A DNA stretch of 54,702 nt from Xanthobacteraceae bacterium (GTDB taxonomy: Bacteria > Pseudomonadota > Alphaproteobacteria > Rhizobiales > Xanthobacteraceae), in assembly GCA_022841625.1 (NCBI GenBank), contig JALHRD010000034.1:1-54702 (forward strand). The letters run 5' to 3'. The translations under genes were made by a program, and so were the position numbers. Shown here one piece after another: positions 28,771 through 40,268 of the stretch (position 1 is the stretch's first letter; every line of letters begins with the position of its first letter). Under the pieces are notes generated by a model. That model saw only the letters and a program-made list of their open reading frames with translations. It was not told the DNA's origin and ran no database searches.

Positions 28771-29856
28771 TTATGCGGTCTCGCCAGATGGCCGCGCTTG
28801 CCAGAATCGCATGACGCGTTGCGCGGTCGCCGGCGACAAACGTTCGAAATTCACAAATGCGTTGTCGAGGCCGGATGGCGATGCGCCTTTGCTGCCGGGG
28901 CGCGCCAAAATCAAGGTCTTGGCCGTTGGCCACTCCCAGCCAGCCGACTTGCAGAGGATCAAAACCGGGTCGGGGCGATCCCCACCCATCAGGCGATCCA
29001 CCACGTCGATCGGAACCTCGCTCAGCTTGGCCAACGCGGCGACAGCTTCTTCGTACTTACCGGTCTTTGCAAAATTCAGCAGGGCCGCCTCATTGAGCAG
29101 GCCCTGCCGATGCAGCATTTCGACATGTTCCTGCGCAACCGCATAGTCGCGCGACTTGGCACTGCCGACTTCGTTTGAAACACGCGCCAGCACACGCCGG
29201 ATCTCCGCCTGCGTCTCTGGCTTGGCGGTTACGAGCAATCGCCGTTGCACGACTTCCGTCGCCTTCAGTACGAGTTCACGGAACAAAAGCGGCGGAATGT
29301 CAGGCCGCGCGCCAACGGTCTCCGCAAGGGCACCGTCGTTTGCCGCGTGGCCGACTAATGTAGTGAACCCGCGCGCCGACAAGCGCGCCTTCCGATTGCC
29401 GGCGACTCTGTGCACGACTTCGCGGTCGCCGCGGCGGATCAGTTCATCCGTAATCGGCTCCGCAATGCCAGCACGCCCGGAGATGGCCAGTAAATGTTCT
29501 TGGCTTTGGGTTCGTGCGATATCGACCAGGTCGGCCTCGCGGAGCCCCGGCGAGCGCTCAAGGACGGGACGCGCCACCGTGATGTCATCGTTCTTGGCGA
29601 GACGCCGAACCGTCTCAATCGGCGGACTGCTCAAATGCGCCAAGCTGTCCGAAAGCTCGGCGAGCGCCTTGGATTCGATTTCCTCGATCAGACGGGTGAA
29701 AACGCCGTCGAACAGGCCGATGTGTTCTTCGCTGTAGCGATCGACACTATTGAGAAACAGTGATGTGATCCGCTGCAGGGTGCGCGTGCGCCGCTCAACG
29801 GAACCATTTTGGAGCACATCCTCCAATTCCGGGATTAGCGACGCGGGCACGGCCAT
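28771..29856 (-). CDS. DUF2336 family protein
   Basis: A 361-residue protein matching the alphaproteobacterial DUF2336 family: an N-terminal LIPELEDVLQNGSVERRTRTLQRITSLFL, several degenerate alpha-helical repeats (about 40 residues each) and LILCKSAGWEWPTAKTLI near the C-terminus. Function is unknown; the helical-repeat look suggests a scaffold or regulatory role. Three in-frame starts exist (GTG 29871, ATG 29862, ATG 29856); the last is chosen because AGGA sits six bases upstream and relatives start just before LIPELE. It is transcribed opposite to its neighbours. Confidence 0.85.
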   Translation of the reverse strand: MAVPASLIPELEDVLQNGSVERRTRTLQRITSLFLNSVDRYSEEHIGLFDGVFTRLIEEIESKALAELSDSLAHLSSPPIETVRRLAKNDDITVARPVLERSPGLREADLVDIARTQSQEHLLAISGRAGIAEPITDELIRRGDREVVHRVAGNRKARLSARGFTTLVGHAANDGALAETVGARPDIPPLLFRELVLKATEVVQRRLLVTAKPETQAEIRRVLARVSNEVGSAKSRDYAVAQEHVEMLHRQGLLNEAALLNFAKTGKYEEAVAALAKLSEVPIDVVDRLMGGDRPDPVLILCKSAGWEWPTAKTLILARPGSKGASPSGLDNAFVNFERLSPATAQRVMRFWQARPSGETA

Positions 29857-30000
29857 ACGCATTCCTGACACATCGAGGGGAAATCGGCGGCGACCCCCGA
29901 TTGACCCCTGAAATTAGGCTTGGAATCTGAACGAAGGGTTAGCCAAACCACCTGACGGCCCGGCCGGGCGGCCTTGCATGGCGGCCATAAATCGCTATAT

Positions 30001-30029
30001 TTGCCAGGTTCGTTAAGGACACCTCATAA
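30001..30029 (+). promoter_or_regulatory. Predicted promoter of the rimP-nusA-infB operon
   Basis: TTGCCA at 30001-30006 and TCATAA at 30024-30029 are 17 bases apart and upstream of rimP. A transcript from here would carry the hairpin at 30057-30084 in its 5' leader. The match to consensus is moderate. Confidence 0.4.
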
Positions 30030-30056
30030 CGGTCGATATTCTTCGATCGGTTTTTG

Positions 30057-30091
30057 AGAGTGGGTTCCCCCCGGGACCCGCTCTTTTTTAT
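30057..30091 (+). terminator. Terminator-like hairpin in the rimP leader (possible attenuator)
   Basis: GAGTGGGTTCC (30058-30068) pairs with GGGACCCGCTC (30073-30083) through 11 bp including two G-T pairs, with a four-base loop, followed by six T. It has the form of an intrinsic terminator, but it lies between the predicted promoter and the rimP start rather than after a gene. It may act as an attenuator of the nusA operon, which is autoregulated by NusA in E. coli. Confidence 0.65.
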
Positions 30092-30155
30092 TACCGCGCC
30101 TGAGGCGCGAACCCGACGAAATCCCGGGGGTATGTATCGCAGAGACCGCGGACGA

Positions 30156-30845
30156 ATGACCCAAGCGTATCTGAACCAGGCGGCCCCCGAGCCGCGCCTG
30201 ATCGTCGAGCAAGGCGTGGCCGCCCGAATTGCCACCCTCGCCGAGCCGATCCTGACAGGACTTGGCTACCGGCTGGTCCGCGTCCGCCTGTCCGGCCTCG
30301 CCGGCTGCACCGTCCAGGTTATGGCCGAACGGCCGGACGGCACCATGCTGATCGAGGACTGCGAAGCGGTGTCGCGCGCCCTGTCTCCGGTGCTCGACGT
30401 CGCCGATCCCGTTGAAGGCGCCTATCAGCTTGAGATTTCATCGCCCGGCATAGACCGGCCACTTGTGCGCCGTTCGGATTTCGAACGCCATGCCGGCAGC
30501 CGGGTCCGAATTGAGATGGCCGATCCGGTCGAGGGTCGCCGGAGATTTCGCGGCGTGTTGATCGGAGTTGAAGGCGATGTCGCTCGCGTGCAGCGCGACG
30601 ATGCCGCCGAGGGCGAACCTCAGAACGTGCTGCTGCCAATCGATGCAATGGTGGACGCCAAGATCACGCTCAGTGACGACCTCATCACCAAATCGCTCCG
30701 GCGCGGAAAACACGCCGAGCGCGCGACGCACGAACGCGCCGAACGTCAACCGAAGCGGAGAGGGCCGGGCAAATACCGGCGTTCCGAAGAATTACAACCG
30801 CCGCCGGCGCATAGCCAGCGCGCGGTCCATCAAGAGGGAGAGTAA
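30156..30845 (+). CDS. rimP: Ribosome maturation factor RimP
   Basis: 30S maturation factor. The protein has the N-terminal RimP domain ([59 protein letters not shown]) and the C-terminal SH3-like domain, then a basic tail of about 40 residues rich in Arg/Glu. The ATG at 30156 gives 229 residues; an alternative in-frame ATG at 30132 follows GGGGG. The operon continues with nusA three bases after the stop. Confidence 0.94.
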   Translation: MTQAYLNQAAPEPRLIVEQGVAARIATLAEPILTGLGYRLVRVRLSGLAGCTVQVMAERPDGTMLIEDCEAVSRALSPVLDVADPVEGAYQLEISSPGIDRPLVRRSDFERHAGSRVRIEMADPVEGRRRFRGVLIGVEGDVARVQRDDAAEGEPQNVLLPIDAMVDAKITLSDDLITKSLRRGKHAERATHERAERQPKRRGPGKYRRSEELQPPPAHSQRAVHQEGE

Positions 30846-30848
30846 CCG

Positions 30849-32456
30849 ATGGCCGTCAGCGCCAACCGGCTCGAATTACTGCAAATCGCCGACGCGGTTG
30901 CCCGCGAAAAATCAATCGATCGCCGCATCGTGATCGGTGCCATGGAGGACGCGATCGCAAAAGCGGCGCGTTCGCGCTACGGTGCCGAGACCGACGTTCA
31001 TGCGGAAATTGATCCGAAGAACGGCGAGCTTCGACTCCTGCGCCACATGCTCGTGGTCGAGACCGTGGAAAACTCGGCCAACCAGATCAGCCAGGAGGAT
31101 GCGCGGCGGCGCCACCCCGCAGCGCAAGTCGGCGACACCATCGCCGATCCGCTGCCGCCCCTGGAATACGGGCGCATCGCGGCGCAGTCTGCAAAGCAAG
31201 TCATCGTGCAGAAAGTGCGCGAGGCGGAACGTGACCGCCAATTCGAGGAGTACAAGGATCGCATCGGCGATATCGTCAACGGCATCGTCAAGCGCGTTGA
31301 GTATGGCAACGTGATCGTCGATCTTGGCCGCGGCGAAGCCATCGTGCGCCGCGATGAAATGCTGCCCCGTGAAGTGTTCCGCAATGGCGATCGCATCCGC
31401 GCCTTTATCTACGACGTCCGCCGCGAAACCCGCGGCCCGCAGATTTTCCTTTCACGCACGCATCCGCAATTCATGGCTAAGCTGTTCGCACAGGAGGTGC
31501 CCGAAATTTATGATGGCATCGTGGAGGTCCGGTCGGTGGCGCGTGACCCCGGCTCGCGCGCCAAGATCGCCGTGATCTCACGGGATTCGTCGGTCGACCC
31601 GGTCGGCGCCTGCGTTGGCATGCGTGGCTCGCGCGTACAGGCTGTCGTCAATGAACTCCAGGGCGAGAAGATCGACATCATTCCATGGACCCACGATCCC
31701 GCTAACTTCGTAGTCAACGCGTTGGCGCCGGCCGAAGTCGCCAAGGTCGTGCTCGACGAAGATCGTCAGCGCATGGAGGTCGTCGTTCCCGACGCGCAAT
31801 TGTCGCTTGCCATCGGCCGGCGCGGCCAGAACGTCCGGCTGGCATCGCAATTGACCGGCTGGGACATCGATATCGTTACCGAACAGGAAGAATCGGAAAA
31901 CCGCCAGGCCGAGTTCGAGAAGCGGACCAAGCTGTTTATCGATTCGCTCAATGTCGACGAGGTGGTGGGGCAGTTGCTCGCGTCGGAGGGTTTCAAGTCG
32001 GTCGAGGAACTGGCAATGGTCGATGAAAAGGAAATCGCCGGCATTGAGGGCTTCGACGAAGAAACCGCCGCCGAGCTGCAGAACCGCGCACGCGAATTTC
32101 TCGCCGCGCAGGAAGCCGAGCTTGACGCCAAACGGAAAGCTCTCGGCGTCGAGGACGCGATCAAAGACGTGCCCGGCGTCACTACGGCAATGCTCGTCAA
32201 ATTGGGCGAAGAAGGCATCAAGACGGTCGAGGATCTCGCGGGCTGCGCCACCGACGATTTGTCCGGCTGGAGCGAACGCAAGGACGGGGAAGCGAAGCGG
32301 CACCCTGGCATTCTCGATGGCTTCGATCTGTCGCGCGACGAAATTGAATCTCTGATCATGCAAGCGCGCGTCAAGGTCGGCTGGATTAAGGAAGAAGACC
32401 TTGCACCGCCGCCGGCCGAGGAAACGCCAGCCGACGCCGAGCAAGTGCAGGCTTGA
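30849..32456 (+). CDS. nusA: Transcription termination/antitermination factor NusA
   Basis: A 535-residue RNA-polymerase-binding factor. Order of domains: NusA N-terminal domain (residues 1-125), S1 domain (about 135-200, [18 protein letters not shown]), KH1 and KH2 (about 205-345, with [14 protein letters not shown] and [20 protein letters not shown]), and two C-terminal helix-hairpin repeats (about 360-500). An acidic, Ala/Pro-rich end closes the protein. Its stop region is contiguous with ylxR. Confidence 0.97.
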   Translation: MAVSANRLELLQIADAVAREKSIDRRIVIGAMEDAIAKAARSRYGAETDVHAEIDPKNGELRLLRHMLVVETVENSANQISQEDARRRHPAAQVGDTIADPLPPLEYGRIAAQSAKQVIVQKVREAERDRQFEEYKDRIGDIVNGIVKRVEYGNVIVDLGRGEAIVRRDEMLPREVFRNGDRIRAFIYDVRRETRGPQIFLSRTHPQFMAKLFAQEVPEIYDGIVEVRSVARDPGSRAKIAVISRDSSVDPVGACVGMRGSRVQAVVNELQGEKIDIIPWTHDPANFVVNALAPAEVAKVVLDEDRQRMEVVVPDAQLSLAIGRRGQNVRLASQLTGWDIDIVTEQEESENRQAEFEKRTKLFIDSLNVDEVVGQLLASEGFKSVEELAMVDEKEIAGIEGFDEETAAELQNRAREFLAAQEAELDAKRKALGVEDAIKDVPGVTTAMLVKLGEEGIKTVEDLAGCATDDLSGWSERKDGEAKRHPGILDGFDLSRDEIESLIMQARVKVGWIKEEDLAPPPAEETPADAEQVQA

Positions 32457-32476
32457 GAGACCGAACGGATCGACCC

Positions 32477-33157
32477 ATGCTGACGCAACCGACCGAGAAT
32501 TCGCTCGACCAGGGGCCGCGCGCCGTAAAGCGCGGCTCTGAGCGGACCTGTGCGGCAACTGGCGAAGCACGATCGATCGAAGACATGATCCGGTTCGTCG
32601 TTTCGCCGGAAGGCGCCGCCGTTCCCGATCTAAAGCAGCGGCTGCCAGGGCGCGGCGTTTGGATCACAGCGACACGATCCGCCGTGAGCCGTGCGGTGGC
32701 GCGCAAGGCCTTTGCGCGCAGCTTTAAGCGCGATCTGGTGATTACGGCGGATCTGGTTGCGATGACCGAGCGGCTGATCGAGCGCGCGGCCCTCGATGCG
32801 CTCGCCATCGCCTACAAAGCGGGCCGGGTGACTGCTGGATTTGCCAAGGTCGAGGCCGCGTTGTTGCAAGTCGAGGTCGTCGGCTTGCTGCATGCCAGCG
32901 ATGCGGCCGCCGATGGTGTGCGAAAGCTCGATGCGGTCGCGCGCCGTAGCGCTGAGGGCTTCCGGCCCATTATGGTTCTTAATGCATTCACCTCATCGCA
33001 ATTGGATTTGGCATTGGGCCGGTCAAATGTGGTACATGCTGCGCTGCTAGCCGGTCCCGAAAGCAATGCGTTTTTGGCGCGCGCTGCGCGCCTCGATCGG
33101 TTTCGGACCGGGACGGTGGGCGCCGAAACGCCCGAGAAATGGGAACGGAATGGCTGA
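32477..33157 (+). CDS. ylxR: YlxR-family RNA-binding protein with L7Ae-like domain
   Basis: About 226 residues from the ATG at 32477; an in-frame TTG at 32453 overlapping the nusA stop (TTGA) is an alternative. The N-terminal YlxR (DUF448) domain shows [20 protein letters not shown] and LPGRGVWI. The C-terminal half (about residues 100-200, [36 protein letters not shown]) resembles an L7Ae/L30e-type RNA-binding fold, the longer form usual in alphaproteobacteria. Lies between nusA and infB, as expected, and overlaps infB by eight bases. Role in RNA or ribosome-related regulation is inferred from the family. Confidence 0.9.
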   Translation: MLTQPTENSLDQGPRAVKRGSERTCAATGEARSIEDMIRFVVSPEGAAVPDLKQRLPGRGVWITATRSAVSRAVARKAFARSFKRDLVITADLVAMTERLIERAALDALAIAYKAGRVTAGFAKVEAALLQVEVVGLLHASDAAADGVRKLDAVARRSAEGFRPIMVLNAFTSSQLDLALGRSNVVHAALLAGPESNAFLARAARLDRFRTGTVGAETPEKWERNG

Positions 33158-35741
33158 ATCGTCGGAAAAATCGGGCGAAAAGAAGCTCAGTATCGCCACC
33201 ACCAAGACGTTGACCCTCAAACCACGGGGCAGCGAGACTGGGGTGGTGCGCCAGAGCTTCAGCCATGGCCGCACCAAGTCGGTCGTGGTCGAGAAGGTTC
33301 GTAGCCGGACGCCCGGTAAGGCCAAGGCCGAACCGCCGCCTCCCGCCACCCCAACTCCCGCCCCAGCGACCGCCAAGCGCTCAGCCGGCGGGAAAGGCGC
33401 TGCTGCCTCGGCCGCCCCTGCGGTTACGCCGGCAGCGGCACCACCCAAGTCGTCTGGCGTCGTGCTGCATACGCTGACCGACGAAGAGCGCAATCGACGG
33501 GCGCACGCCCTCGGGGACGCCCGTTTGCGGGAAGCGGAAGAACGCAAGATTGCCGAGGAAGACGCCTTCATCCGCGAGCAGCGCGCCGCCGTCGAGCGCG
33601 CCGAGCGCGTCGCGGCCGAAGCCCGCAAGCGTGAGGAAGACGAGCGTCGCCGCCAAGACGATCAGATCAAGAGCAAGGCTGACGAGGTCGCCAAAAAGCG
33701 CCTCGGCGGCGAGGAGACCGCTGCCGCCAGACTGGGAGTCCGCCCGGTGGTGGTCGCCGAGGAAGACGAGGACGCTCCCCGCCCGCGCCGAGCGGGTGCT
33801 GGACGCCCGGTCCTGGCGCCCAAGCCCACGCGCACCGTCGTGCAACAAAAGCCGCGCGGACGGCTTACAGTCGTTACCGCCTTCAAGGCCGACGAGGAGC
33901 CCGAGCATTCGGTTGCCGCCTTCAAGCGCCGCATCCAGCGACGCAAGAAGGAAATCGCGGCGGAGCCCAAGGAAAAGCTCATCCGCGAGGTCATCATTCC
34001 CGAGGTGATCACCATTCAGGAACTCGCCAATCGTATGGCGGAACCGGCGCGCAGCGTCATTGCGATCCTGATGAAACAGGGCCAGATGCTCAAGATCACC
34101 GATTCAGTCGATGCCGACACCGCGCAGCTCATCGCCGAGGAACTGGGCCATACCGTCAAACGCGTGGCCGAATCCGACGTCGAGGAGGGCCTGTTCGACA
34201 CCGCGGACGATCCGAGCACGCTGGTACCGCGCCCCGCGGTGGTAACCGTGATGGGCCATGTCGACCACGGCAAGACTTCGCTGCTGGACGCGATCCGCCG
34301 GACCGAAGTCGCAGCCGGCGAAGCCGGCGGCATCACCCAACACATCGGCGCCTACCAGGTGACCTCACCCACGGGCGCCAAAATCACCTTCATCGATACG
34401 CCTGGCCACGCCGCCTTCACGGCGATGCGCGCCCGCGGCGCGCGCGTGACCGATATCGTGGTGCTGGTGGTGGCGGCCGACGACGGCGTGATGCCGCAGA
34501 CGGTCGAAGCGATCAATCACGCCAAGGCAGCCAAGGCGCCGATCATCATCGCGATCAACAAGATCGACAAGCCGGATTCCAAGCCCGAGCGTGTCCGCAC
34601 CGAGTTGCTGCAGTACGAACTCCAGGTCGAGTCCTTGGGCGGCGATATTCTTGACGTCGAAGTCTCCGCCACCAAGAAAATCAATCTCGATAAGCTGCTC
34701 GAAGCGATCGCGCTACAATCGGAACTCCTCGAATTGAAGGCCAATCCGTCACGGCCCGCCGAAGGCACCGTGATTGAAGCGAAGCTTGACCGCGGCCGCG
34801 GCCCTGTCGCGACCGTGCTGGTACAGCGCGGCACGCTGCGAGCTGGCGATATCGTGGTTGCTGGCGCCGAGTGGGGCCGCGTACGCGCGCTGGTTTCCGA
34901 TACCGGCGCGCCGATCGCTTCCGCCGGCCCATCGACGCCGGTCGAGGTTCTGGGATTCACTGGAACGCCTGACGCCGGCGATCGGCTGGCGGTGGTGGAC
35001 AGCGAAGCCCGCGCCCGCGAAGTCACCGACTATCGCGCACGGCAGAAGCGCGAGCGGACCGCCGCACGCGCCAGCGGCATGCGCGGCTCGCTCGAGCAGA
35101 TGATGGCGCAGGTAAAAACCAGCGGCCGCAAGGAGTTTCCGCTGGTTATCAAGGCCGATGTACACGGCTCGATCGAAGCCATTGCCGGCGCATTGGACAA
35201 GATGGGAACCGACGAGGTGGCGGCGCGAATGCTGCATTCTGGCGTCGGCGGCATCACCGAATCGGATGTGCGGCTGGCGGAAACATCGGGTGCGGCGATC
35301 ATCGGCTTCAACGTGCGCGCCAACAAGGAAGCCCGCGAAACCGCGGAACGGGCCGGCATCGAGATCCGCTATTACAACATCATCTACAATCTCGTGGATG
35401 ACGTGAAACAGGCGATGTCGGGTCTGTTGGCGCCGACCATTCGCGAAACCATGCTCGGCAACGCGCAGATCCTCGAAGTATTTAAAGTCTCCAAGGTCGG
35501 CAACATCGCCGGCTGCCGCGTTACCGACGGCAATGTGGAGCGCGGCGCCAATGTCCGCCTGTTGCGTGACAATGTCGTGATCCACGAAGGTAAGCTCTCG
35601 CAGCTCAAGCGCTTCAAGGACGACGCGCGCGAAGTCGCCGCCGGACAGGAGTGCGGCATGGCCTTCGAGAATTACCAGGACATGAAGGCCGGCGACGTCA
35701 TCGAGTGCTACCGGGTCGAATCGGTGCAACGCTCGCTGTAA
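33150..35741 (+). CDS. infB: Translation initiation factor IF-2
   Basis: GTPase that brings initiator tRNA to the 30S subunit. The 863-residue protein starts at ATG 33150 inside the end of ylxR. A long charged, Ala/Glu/Arg-rich N-terminal region (residues 1-270) is followed by IF2_N, then the G domain with G1 GHVDHGKT, G3 DTPGH and G4 NKID, and C-terminal domains II-IV ([21 protein letters not shown]). It is complete and typical. Confidence 0.97.
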   Translation: MAESSEKSGEKKLSIATTKTLTLKPRGSETGVVRQSFSHGRTKSVVVEKVRSRTPGKAKAEPPPPATPTPAPATAKRSAGGKGAAASAAPAVTPAAAPPKSSGVVLHTLTDEERNRRAHALGDARLREAEERKIAEEDAFIREQRAAVERAERVAAEARKREEDERRRQDDQIKSKADEVAKKRLGGEETAAARLGVRPVVVAEEDEDAPRPRRAGAGRPVLAPKPTRTVVQQKPRGRLTVVTAFKADEEPEHSVAAFKRRIQRRKKEIAAEPKEKLIREVIIPEVITIQELANRMAEPARSVIAILMKQGQMLKITDSVDADTAQLIAEELGHTVKRVAESDVEEGLFDTADDPSTLVPRPAVVTVMGHVDHGKTSLLDAIRRTEVAAGEAGGITQHIGAYQVTSPTGAKITFIDTPGHAAFTAMRARGARVTDIVVLVVAADDGVMPQTVEAINHAKAAKAPIIIAINKIDKPDSKPERVRTELLQYELQVESLGGDILDVEVSATKKINLDKLLEAIALQSELLELKANPSRPAEGTVIEAKLDRGRGPVATVLVQRGTLRAGDIVVAGAEWGRVRALVSDTGAPIASAGPSTPVEVLGFTGTPDAGDRLAVVDSEARAREVTDYRARQKRERTAARASGMRGSLEQMMAQVKTSGRKEFPLVIKADVHGSIEAIAGALDKMGTDEVAARMLHSGVGGITESDVRLAETSGAAIIGFNVRANKEARETAERAGIEIRYYNIIYNLVDDVKQAMSGLLAPTIRETMLGNAQILEVFKVSKVGNIAGCRVTDGNVERGANVRLLRDNVVIHEGKLSQLKRFKDDAREVAAGQECGMAFENYQDMKAGDVIECYRVESVQRSL

Positions 35742-35826
35742 GGCGGGGCCGACCAATCGACGCTCGATCATTGTCCGGTTCAGGCCGCCATATGACCATG
35801 GCGGCGCGCACCCCGACGGAGACCCC

Positions 35827-36249
35827 ATGGCGCGCGGAGCCCGCCGCGATCACCCATCAGGCCCATCGCAACGCGTGCTGCGCGTCGGCGAACTGATTCG
35901 GCATGCGCTCGCCGATATGCTGACGCGCGGCGAGATTCACGATCCAACGCTTGAGGGCCACATGATTACCGTTCCGGAAGTCCGCATGAGCCCAGACCTT
36001 AGAGTCGCGACGGCCTATGTGATGCCGCTCGGCGGTCGCGACGTCAAAACAGTGGTTGCGGCGCTGGAGCGCAACAAAAAATTCCTGCGCGGCGAGATCG
36101 CGCACCGCGTTAACCTGAAATTCGCACCTGAGATTCGATTCCGCGCCGACGAACGATTCGACGAAGCGGAACGGATCGAGAAATTACTGAGAACACCCGC
36201 GGTCCAACGCGATCTTGGACCCCGAAAGGATGGCGATGAGCGAAAGTGA
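35827..36249 (+). CDS. rbfA: Ribosome-binding factor A
   Basis: 30S maturation factor of 140 residues with the KH-like fold: [33 protein letters not shown]-like [22 protein letters not shown], and [24 protein letters not shown]. Its 3' end overlaps truB by 14 bases. An 85-base gap separates it from infB. Confidence 0.96.
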   Translation: MARGARRDHPSGPSQRVLRVGELIRHALADMLTRGEIHDPTLEGHMITVPEVRMSPDLRVATAYVMPLGGRDVKTVVAALERNKKFLRGEIAHRVNLKFAPEIRFRADERFDEAERIEKLLRTPAVQRDLGPRKDGDERK

Positions 36250-37225
36250 CGCGCGAATCGCCGGCGCCGAGGCGCCGCCGCGGCCCAAAAATGCCAAGCG
36301 CGAGAAACGCGACGTTAACGGTTGGTGCATTCTCGACAAGCCAATCGACATGACTTCCACCCACGCCGTCGCGGTGGTGAAGCGCCTGTTCTCGGCAAAG
36401 CGCGCCGGCCATGCCGGTACGCTCGATCCGCTCGCAACTGGTTTGCTGCCAATTGCCCTTGGGGAAGCGAGCAAGACCGTTCCCTATGTGATGGAGGGCC
36501 GCAAGACCTACCGCTTTACCGTGCGCTGGGGCGAGGAGCGCGATACCGACGACAACGAGGGCCGCGCCACTGCGCATAGCGACACGCGCCCGGCACCCGA
36601 CCAGATTCGCGCCCTGCTGCCGCGCTTCACTGGCACCATCGCGCAGGTGCCGCCGCGCTACTCGGCAATCAAGGTCGATGGCGAACGCGCCTATGACCTC
36701 GCCCGCAGCGGCGAAATCGTCGAGCTCGCGGCTCGTCCGGTCGACATCCACCGGCTTGAACTGGTCGATACGCCCGACGCCGACCATGCCGTGCTGGCGG
36801 CGGAATGCGGCAAGGGTACCTATGTGCGCGCCATTGCCCGCGACATGGGCCGCGCGCTCGGGTGCTACGGTTTCGTCTCGGCGCTGCGACGGACCGCGGT
36901 TGGACCGTTTCAGGAAACCGACGCAGTGGCGCTTGCAAGCCTTGATGCGGCGGCACCTGCCGCGGGCGGCGACCGGGCAGCGCTCACAGCGCTGCTCCAA
37001 CCGGTTGACGCCGGGCTGCGGCTGATTCCGTCGGTCAATGTCAGCCGCGCCGACGCGGCGCGGCTCGCTCGCGGCCAAGCGGTGCTTTTGCGCGGCCGCG
37101 ATGCCCCAATCATGCGGCCAGGAGTCGTGGCGGTATCGACCCACGGCGAATTGGTCGCGCTGGCGGAGTTTGCGCAGGGCGAGTTACGGCCGCGGCGCGT
37201 CTTTAACCTGAACGTCGCCAGCTGA
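36236..37225 (+). CDS. truB: tRNA pseudouridine(55) synthase
   Basis: Forms pseudouridine 55 in the T-loop of tRNAs. The protein of 329 residues has [18 protein letters not shown], the catalytic-Asp motif [21 protein letters not shown], and the Tyr-containing [19 protein letters not shown] block. ATG 36236 is chosen because AGGA lies five bases upstream; ATG 36230 two codons earlier is possible. It overlaps the end of rbfA. The following 198 bases hold the rpsO promoter. Confidence 0.95.
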   Translation: MSESDARIAGAEAPPRPKNAKREKRDVNGWCILDKPIDMTSTHAVAVVKRLFSAKRAGHAGTLDPLATGLLPIALGEASKTVPYVMEGRKTYRFTVRWGEERDTDDNEGRATAHSDTRPAPDQIRALLPRFTGTIAQVPPRYSAIKVDGERAYDLARSGEIVELAARPVDIHRLELVDTPDADHAVLAAECGKGTYVRAIARDMGRALGCYGFVSALRRTAVGPFQETDAVALASLDAAAPAAGGDRAALTALLQPVDAGLRLIPSVNVSRADAARLARGQAVLLRGRDAPIMRPGVVAVSTHGELVALAEFAQGELRPRRVFNLNVAS

Positions 37226-37294
37226 ATTTCCGACAACGGACGATAATTCTCTTTGTTTTTCAATGATTAAAGCAATACGGCAGGCGATAGAGCC

Positions 37295-37321
37295 CTTGAC
37301 CGAACGTGCTGCTTCCTATAT
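37295..37321 (+). promoter_or_regulatory. Predicted rpsO promoter
   Basis: CTTGAC at 37295-37300 and CTATAT at 37316-37321 match both hexamers I recall for the alphaproteobacterial housekeeping promoter. The spacer is 15 bases, shorter than the usual 17, which lowers confidence. The distance to the rpsO ATG is about 100 bases. Confidence 0.45.
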
Positions 37322-37423
37322 CTCGCCGATGCATGCGCCATAGCTGCGCATTGTATGTAGCGACCGCGCTGGACGACATCCCGGCCCTGCCGCAATCCGT
37401 AACCCTCAGACAAAGGAAACCCG

Positions 37424-37693
37424 ATGTCGATCACGACCGCGCGTAAAGCGGAACTCATCAAGTCCTATGGAACCAAATCCGGTGACACCGGATCGCCGGA
37501 AGTACAGGTCGCGGTCCTATCGGAACGCATTAACAACCTGACCGAGCACTTTAAGAGCCACGTCAAGGACAACCACTCCCGTCGTGGATTGCTCAAGCTT
37601 GTGTCGCAGCGGCGTCAGCTCCTCGACTACCTCGCCCGTACCGACGAGGGTCGTTACAAGTCCCTGATCGGGAAGCTGGGCATTCGCCGCTAA
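37424..37693 (+). CDS. rpsO: 30S ribosomal protein S15
   Basis: Early-assembly 16S rRNA-binding protein, 89 residues: [44 protein letters not shown] and [20 protein letters not shown] are canonical. GGAAACCCG precedes the ATG. It is followed by a hairpin and then pnp, the order found in many proteobacteria. Confidence 0.97.
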   Translation: MSITTARKAELIKSYGTKSGDTGSPEVQVAVLSERINNLTEHFKSHVKDNHSRRGLLKLVSQRRQLLDYLARTDEGRYKSLIGKLGIRR

Positions 37694-37701
37694 ATTCGTC
37701 G

Positions 37702-37725
37702 CGCGCGGCTATGTCCGCGCGTTTC
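37702..37725 (+). terminator. Hairpin after rpsO (possible terminator or RNase site)
   Basis: CGCGCGG (37702-37708) and CCGCGCG (37715-37721) form a seven-bp stem with a six-base loop, followed by TTTCT. It lies eight bases after the rpsO stop. The short T run suggests partial termination or a processing stem; in E. coli the rpsO-pnp gap carries both. The rest of the gap (37726-37946) has no gene that I can see. Confidence 0.5.
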
Positions 37726-37946
37726 TGAGCGGATAACCAAGACAAATCCGCCTTTCATCCGGCAGCGAAATCGTTGCCGATACTGCGACGGAGCGAATTG
37801 TTCGCCCGTCGATGCACAGAAGGCCCGGAGGCCATGGCAGGATCGCCAGACGCTGTATGTTCGCGGGATGTCGCCGCACCGCACAGCTTCTCGCCGTCTT
37901 GCGCATGGCTTTCGCCCCTTCGCGAAAACTGTGAGAGACCATCGCA

Positions 37947-40109
37947 ATGTTCAATATTCATCGAGTTGAGCTCGATTGGGGTGGGCGCAAGCTCGTCCTC
38001 GAAACCGGTAAGGTAGCGCGTCAGGCCGACGGCGCGGTGATCGTGACCTATGGCGACACTACCGTCATCGCGACCGTGGTCGCCGCCAAGCAACCCAAAG
38101 TCGGCATCGACTTCTTGCCGCTGACCGTTAACTACACGGAAAAATATTACGCGGCTGGCCGGATTCCCGGCGGCTACTTCAAGCGCGAGCGTGGCCCTAC
38201 TGAAAAGGACACGCTAACCTCGCGTCTGATCGATCGCCCGATCCGACCTCTGTTTGCCGAGGGCTGGCGCTGCGACACGCAGGTGATCGTCACCGTGCTC
38301 TCGCACGACATGGAAAACGACCCTGACATAGTCGCAATGGTAGGGGCGTCGGCGGCGCTGACGCTCTCGGGCGTGCCGTTCCTGGGTCCGATTGGCGGCG
38401 CGCGCGTTGCTTTTATCGACAATGAATATGTGCTCAATCCGACGCTCGACGAGACCAAAGAGAGCAAACTCGACCTTGTGGTCGCCGGCACTCAAGATGC
38501 CGTTCTGATGGTAGAATCCGAAGCCCACGAACTGACCGAAGAGGTCATGCTCGGTGCGGTGATGTTCGGCCATCGCCATTTCCAGCCGGTCATCGAAGCG
38601 ATTATTCGCTTGGCGGAGAAGGCGGCGAAGGAACCTCGTCAATTTGACATCCCGGATACCTCCGCACTTGAAAAGGAGATGCTCGGCATCGTCGAGGCCG
38701 ATCTGCGCAAGGCCTATGCGATCCCGCGCAAGGCCGAACGCCAGGACGCCGTCGCCGTCATCAAGAAGAAGGCGATGGCGCATTTCTTCCCGGATGGCAC
38801 CGACAATCCGGAACGCCCGATGCAGCAGGTCGCCGGCGTGTTCAAGGAACTCGAAGCCAAGATCGTTCGTTGGAACATTCTCGACACCTCAAAGCGCATT
38901 GACGGCCGCGATCTCGTGACCGTGCGCCCGATCGTCTGCGAAGCGCCGTTCCTGCCGCGCACTCACGGTTCGGCCTTGTTTACCCGCGGCGAAACCCAGG
39001 CGATCGTCGTCGCAACGCTCGGCACCGGCGAGGATGAACAGTTCATCGACGCGCTGCAGGGAACCTATAAGGAAGCATTCTTGCTTCATTACAACTTTCC
39101 GCCATTCTCGGTCGGTGAAACCGGCCGCATGGGCGCGCCGGGACGCCGCGAGATCGGCCACGGCAAGCTGGCCTGGCGTGCAATACGCCCGATCCTGCCG
39201 TCCAAGGAAGAGTTCCCCTACACCATCCGCGTGGTCTCCGAGATCACCGAGTCCAACGGCTCATCATCGATGGCGACGGTGTGCGGCACCTCGCTGGCGC
39301 TGATGGACGCCGGCGTGCCGCTCAAGCGCGCCACCGCCGGCATCGCCATGGGGCTGATCAAGGAAGAGCAGCGCTTTGCGGTGCTCTCCGACATTCTCGG
39401 CGATGAGGACCATCTTGGCGACATGGACTTCAAGGTCGCCGGCACCGAAGTCGGCGTGACGTCGTTGCAGATGGACATCAAAATCGCGGGCATCACCGAG
39501 GAGATCATGCGGGTTGCCCTCAACCAGGCCAAAGGCGGTCGCCTGCACATCCTCGGCGAAATGGCCAAGGCGCTGAACACGGCACGCGCCGAGCTCGGCG
39601 AATACGCGCCGCGCATCGAATCGTTCAAGATCCCGACCGACAAGATTCGTGAAGTCATCGGCACCGGCGGCAAGGTGATCCGAGAAATCGTCGAAAAGAC
39701 CGGCGCCAAGATCAACATCGAGGACGACGGTTCCGTGAAGGTCGCATCCGCCAATGGCGAATCGATCAAGGCTGCGATCAATTGGATCAAGTCGATCACC
39801 TCGGAGCCTGAGATCGGCCAGATCTACGACGGCAAGGTCGTCAAGGTGATGGAGTTCGGCGCATTCGTGAACTTCTTTGGCGCCAAAGACGGCCTCGTGC
39901 ATATCAGCCAGCTTGCGCAGCGCCGGGTGCAAAAGGTCACCGACGTGATCAAGGAAGGCGACACCGTCAAGGTGAAGCTCCTCGGCTTCGACGAACGCGG
40001 CAAGACGCGGCTATCGATGAAAGTCGTCGACCAGCAGACCGGCGAAGACCTTGAGGCGAAGCAAAAGGCGGAAGGCGACAGGCAGCAGGAACCGGTTGCC
40101 GGCGAATAG
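37947..40109 (+). CDS. pnp: Polyribonucleotide nucleotidyltransferase
   Basis: Phosphorolytic 3'-5' exoribonuclease. The 720-residue protein has two RNase PH domains (about residues 10-235 and 310-545) joined by an alpha-helical domain, then KH (about 555-615, [22 protein letters not shown]) and S1 (about 620-690, [31 protein letters not shown]). The catalytic region [21 protein letters not shown]-type block is intact. It ends at a strong terminator. Confidence 0.97.
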   Translation: MFNIHRVELDWGGRKLVLETGKVARQADGAVIVTYGDTTVIATVVAAKQPKVGIDFLPLTVNYTEKYYAAGRIPGGYFKRERGPTEKDTLTSRLIDRPIRPLFAEGWRCDTQVIVTVLSHDMENDPDIVAMVGASAALTLSGVPFLGPIGGARVAFIDNEYVLNPTLDETKESKLDLVVAGTQDAVLMVESEAHELTEEVMLGAVMFGHRHFQPVIEAIIRLAEKAAKEPRQFDIPDTSALEKEMLGIVEADLRKAYAIPRKAERQDAVAVIKKKAMAHFFPDGTDNPERPMQQVAGVFKELEAKIVRWNILDTSKRIDGRDLVTVRPIVCEAPFLPRTHGSALFTRGETQAIVVATLGTGEDEQFIDALQGTYKEAFLLHYNFPPFSVGETGRMGAPGRREIGHGKLAWRAIRPILPSKEEFPYTIRVVSEITESNGSSSMATVCGTSLALMDAGVPLKRATAGIAMGLIKEEQRFAVLSDILGDEDHLGDMDFKVAGTEVGVTSLQMDIKIAGITEEIMRVALNQAKGGRLHILGEMAKALNTARAELGEYAPRIESFKIPTDKIREVIGTGGKVIREIVEKTGAKINIEDDGSVKVASANGESIKAAINWIKSITSEPEIGQIYDGKVVKVMEFGAFVNFFGAKDGLVHISQLAQRRVQKVTDVIKEGDTVKVKLLGFDERGKTRLSMKVVDQQTGEDLEAKQKAEGDRQQEPVAGE

Positions 40110-40134
40110 CGGCACGCCCCGTAACTTGACGTGC

Positions 40135-40166
40135 AAAAGGCGGCCTTCACGGGCCGCCTTTTCATT
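40135..40166 (+). terminator. Rho-independent terminator of pnp
   Basis: AAAAGGCGGCC (40135-40145) pairs perfectly with GGCCGCCTTTT (40152-40162) around a six-base loop, followed by CATTT. It lies 25 bases after the pnp stop. Confidence 0.85.
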
Positions 40167-40177
40167 TGCGCGCTCGA

Positions 40178-40204
40178 CCACGATTCGATTGTATCGAATC
40201 GTGG
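40178..40204. repeat. Perfect palindrome downstream of pnp
   Basis: CCACGATTCGA (40178-40188) and its exact complement (40194-40204) flank five bases. It sits between the pnp terminator and the RIME-like element and forms with it a small cluster of palindromes. Purpose unknown. Confidence 0.65.
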
Positions 40205-40220
40205 TCTGATTCCATTGTTT

Positions 40221-40268
40221 GAGCATGGTCTTTTCCGAAAACCGGCTCCACTTTTCAGGATCATGCTC
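40221..40268. repeat. RIME-like rhizobial palindromic repeat
   Basis: GAGCATG at 40221-40227 and CATGCTC at 40262-40268 bound a sequence with CTTTTCCGAAAACCGG and CCACTTTTCAGGATCATG. I recognise this as the common intergenic palindromic repeat of Rhizobium/Bradyrhizobium relatives (RIME type). Its right end coincides with the last base of the TAG stop codon of the cyclase gene on the other strand. Confidence 0.7.
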
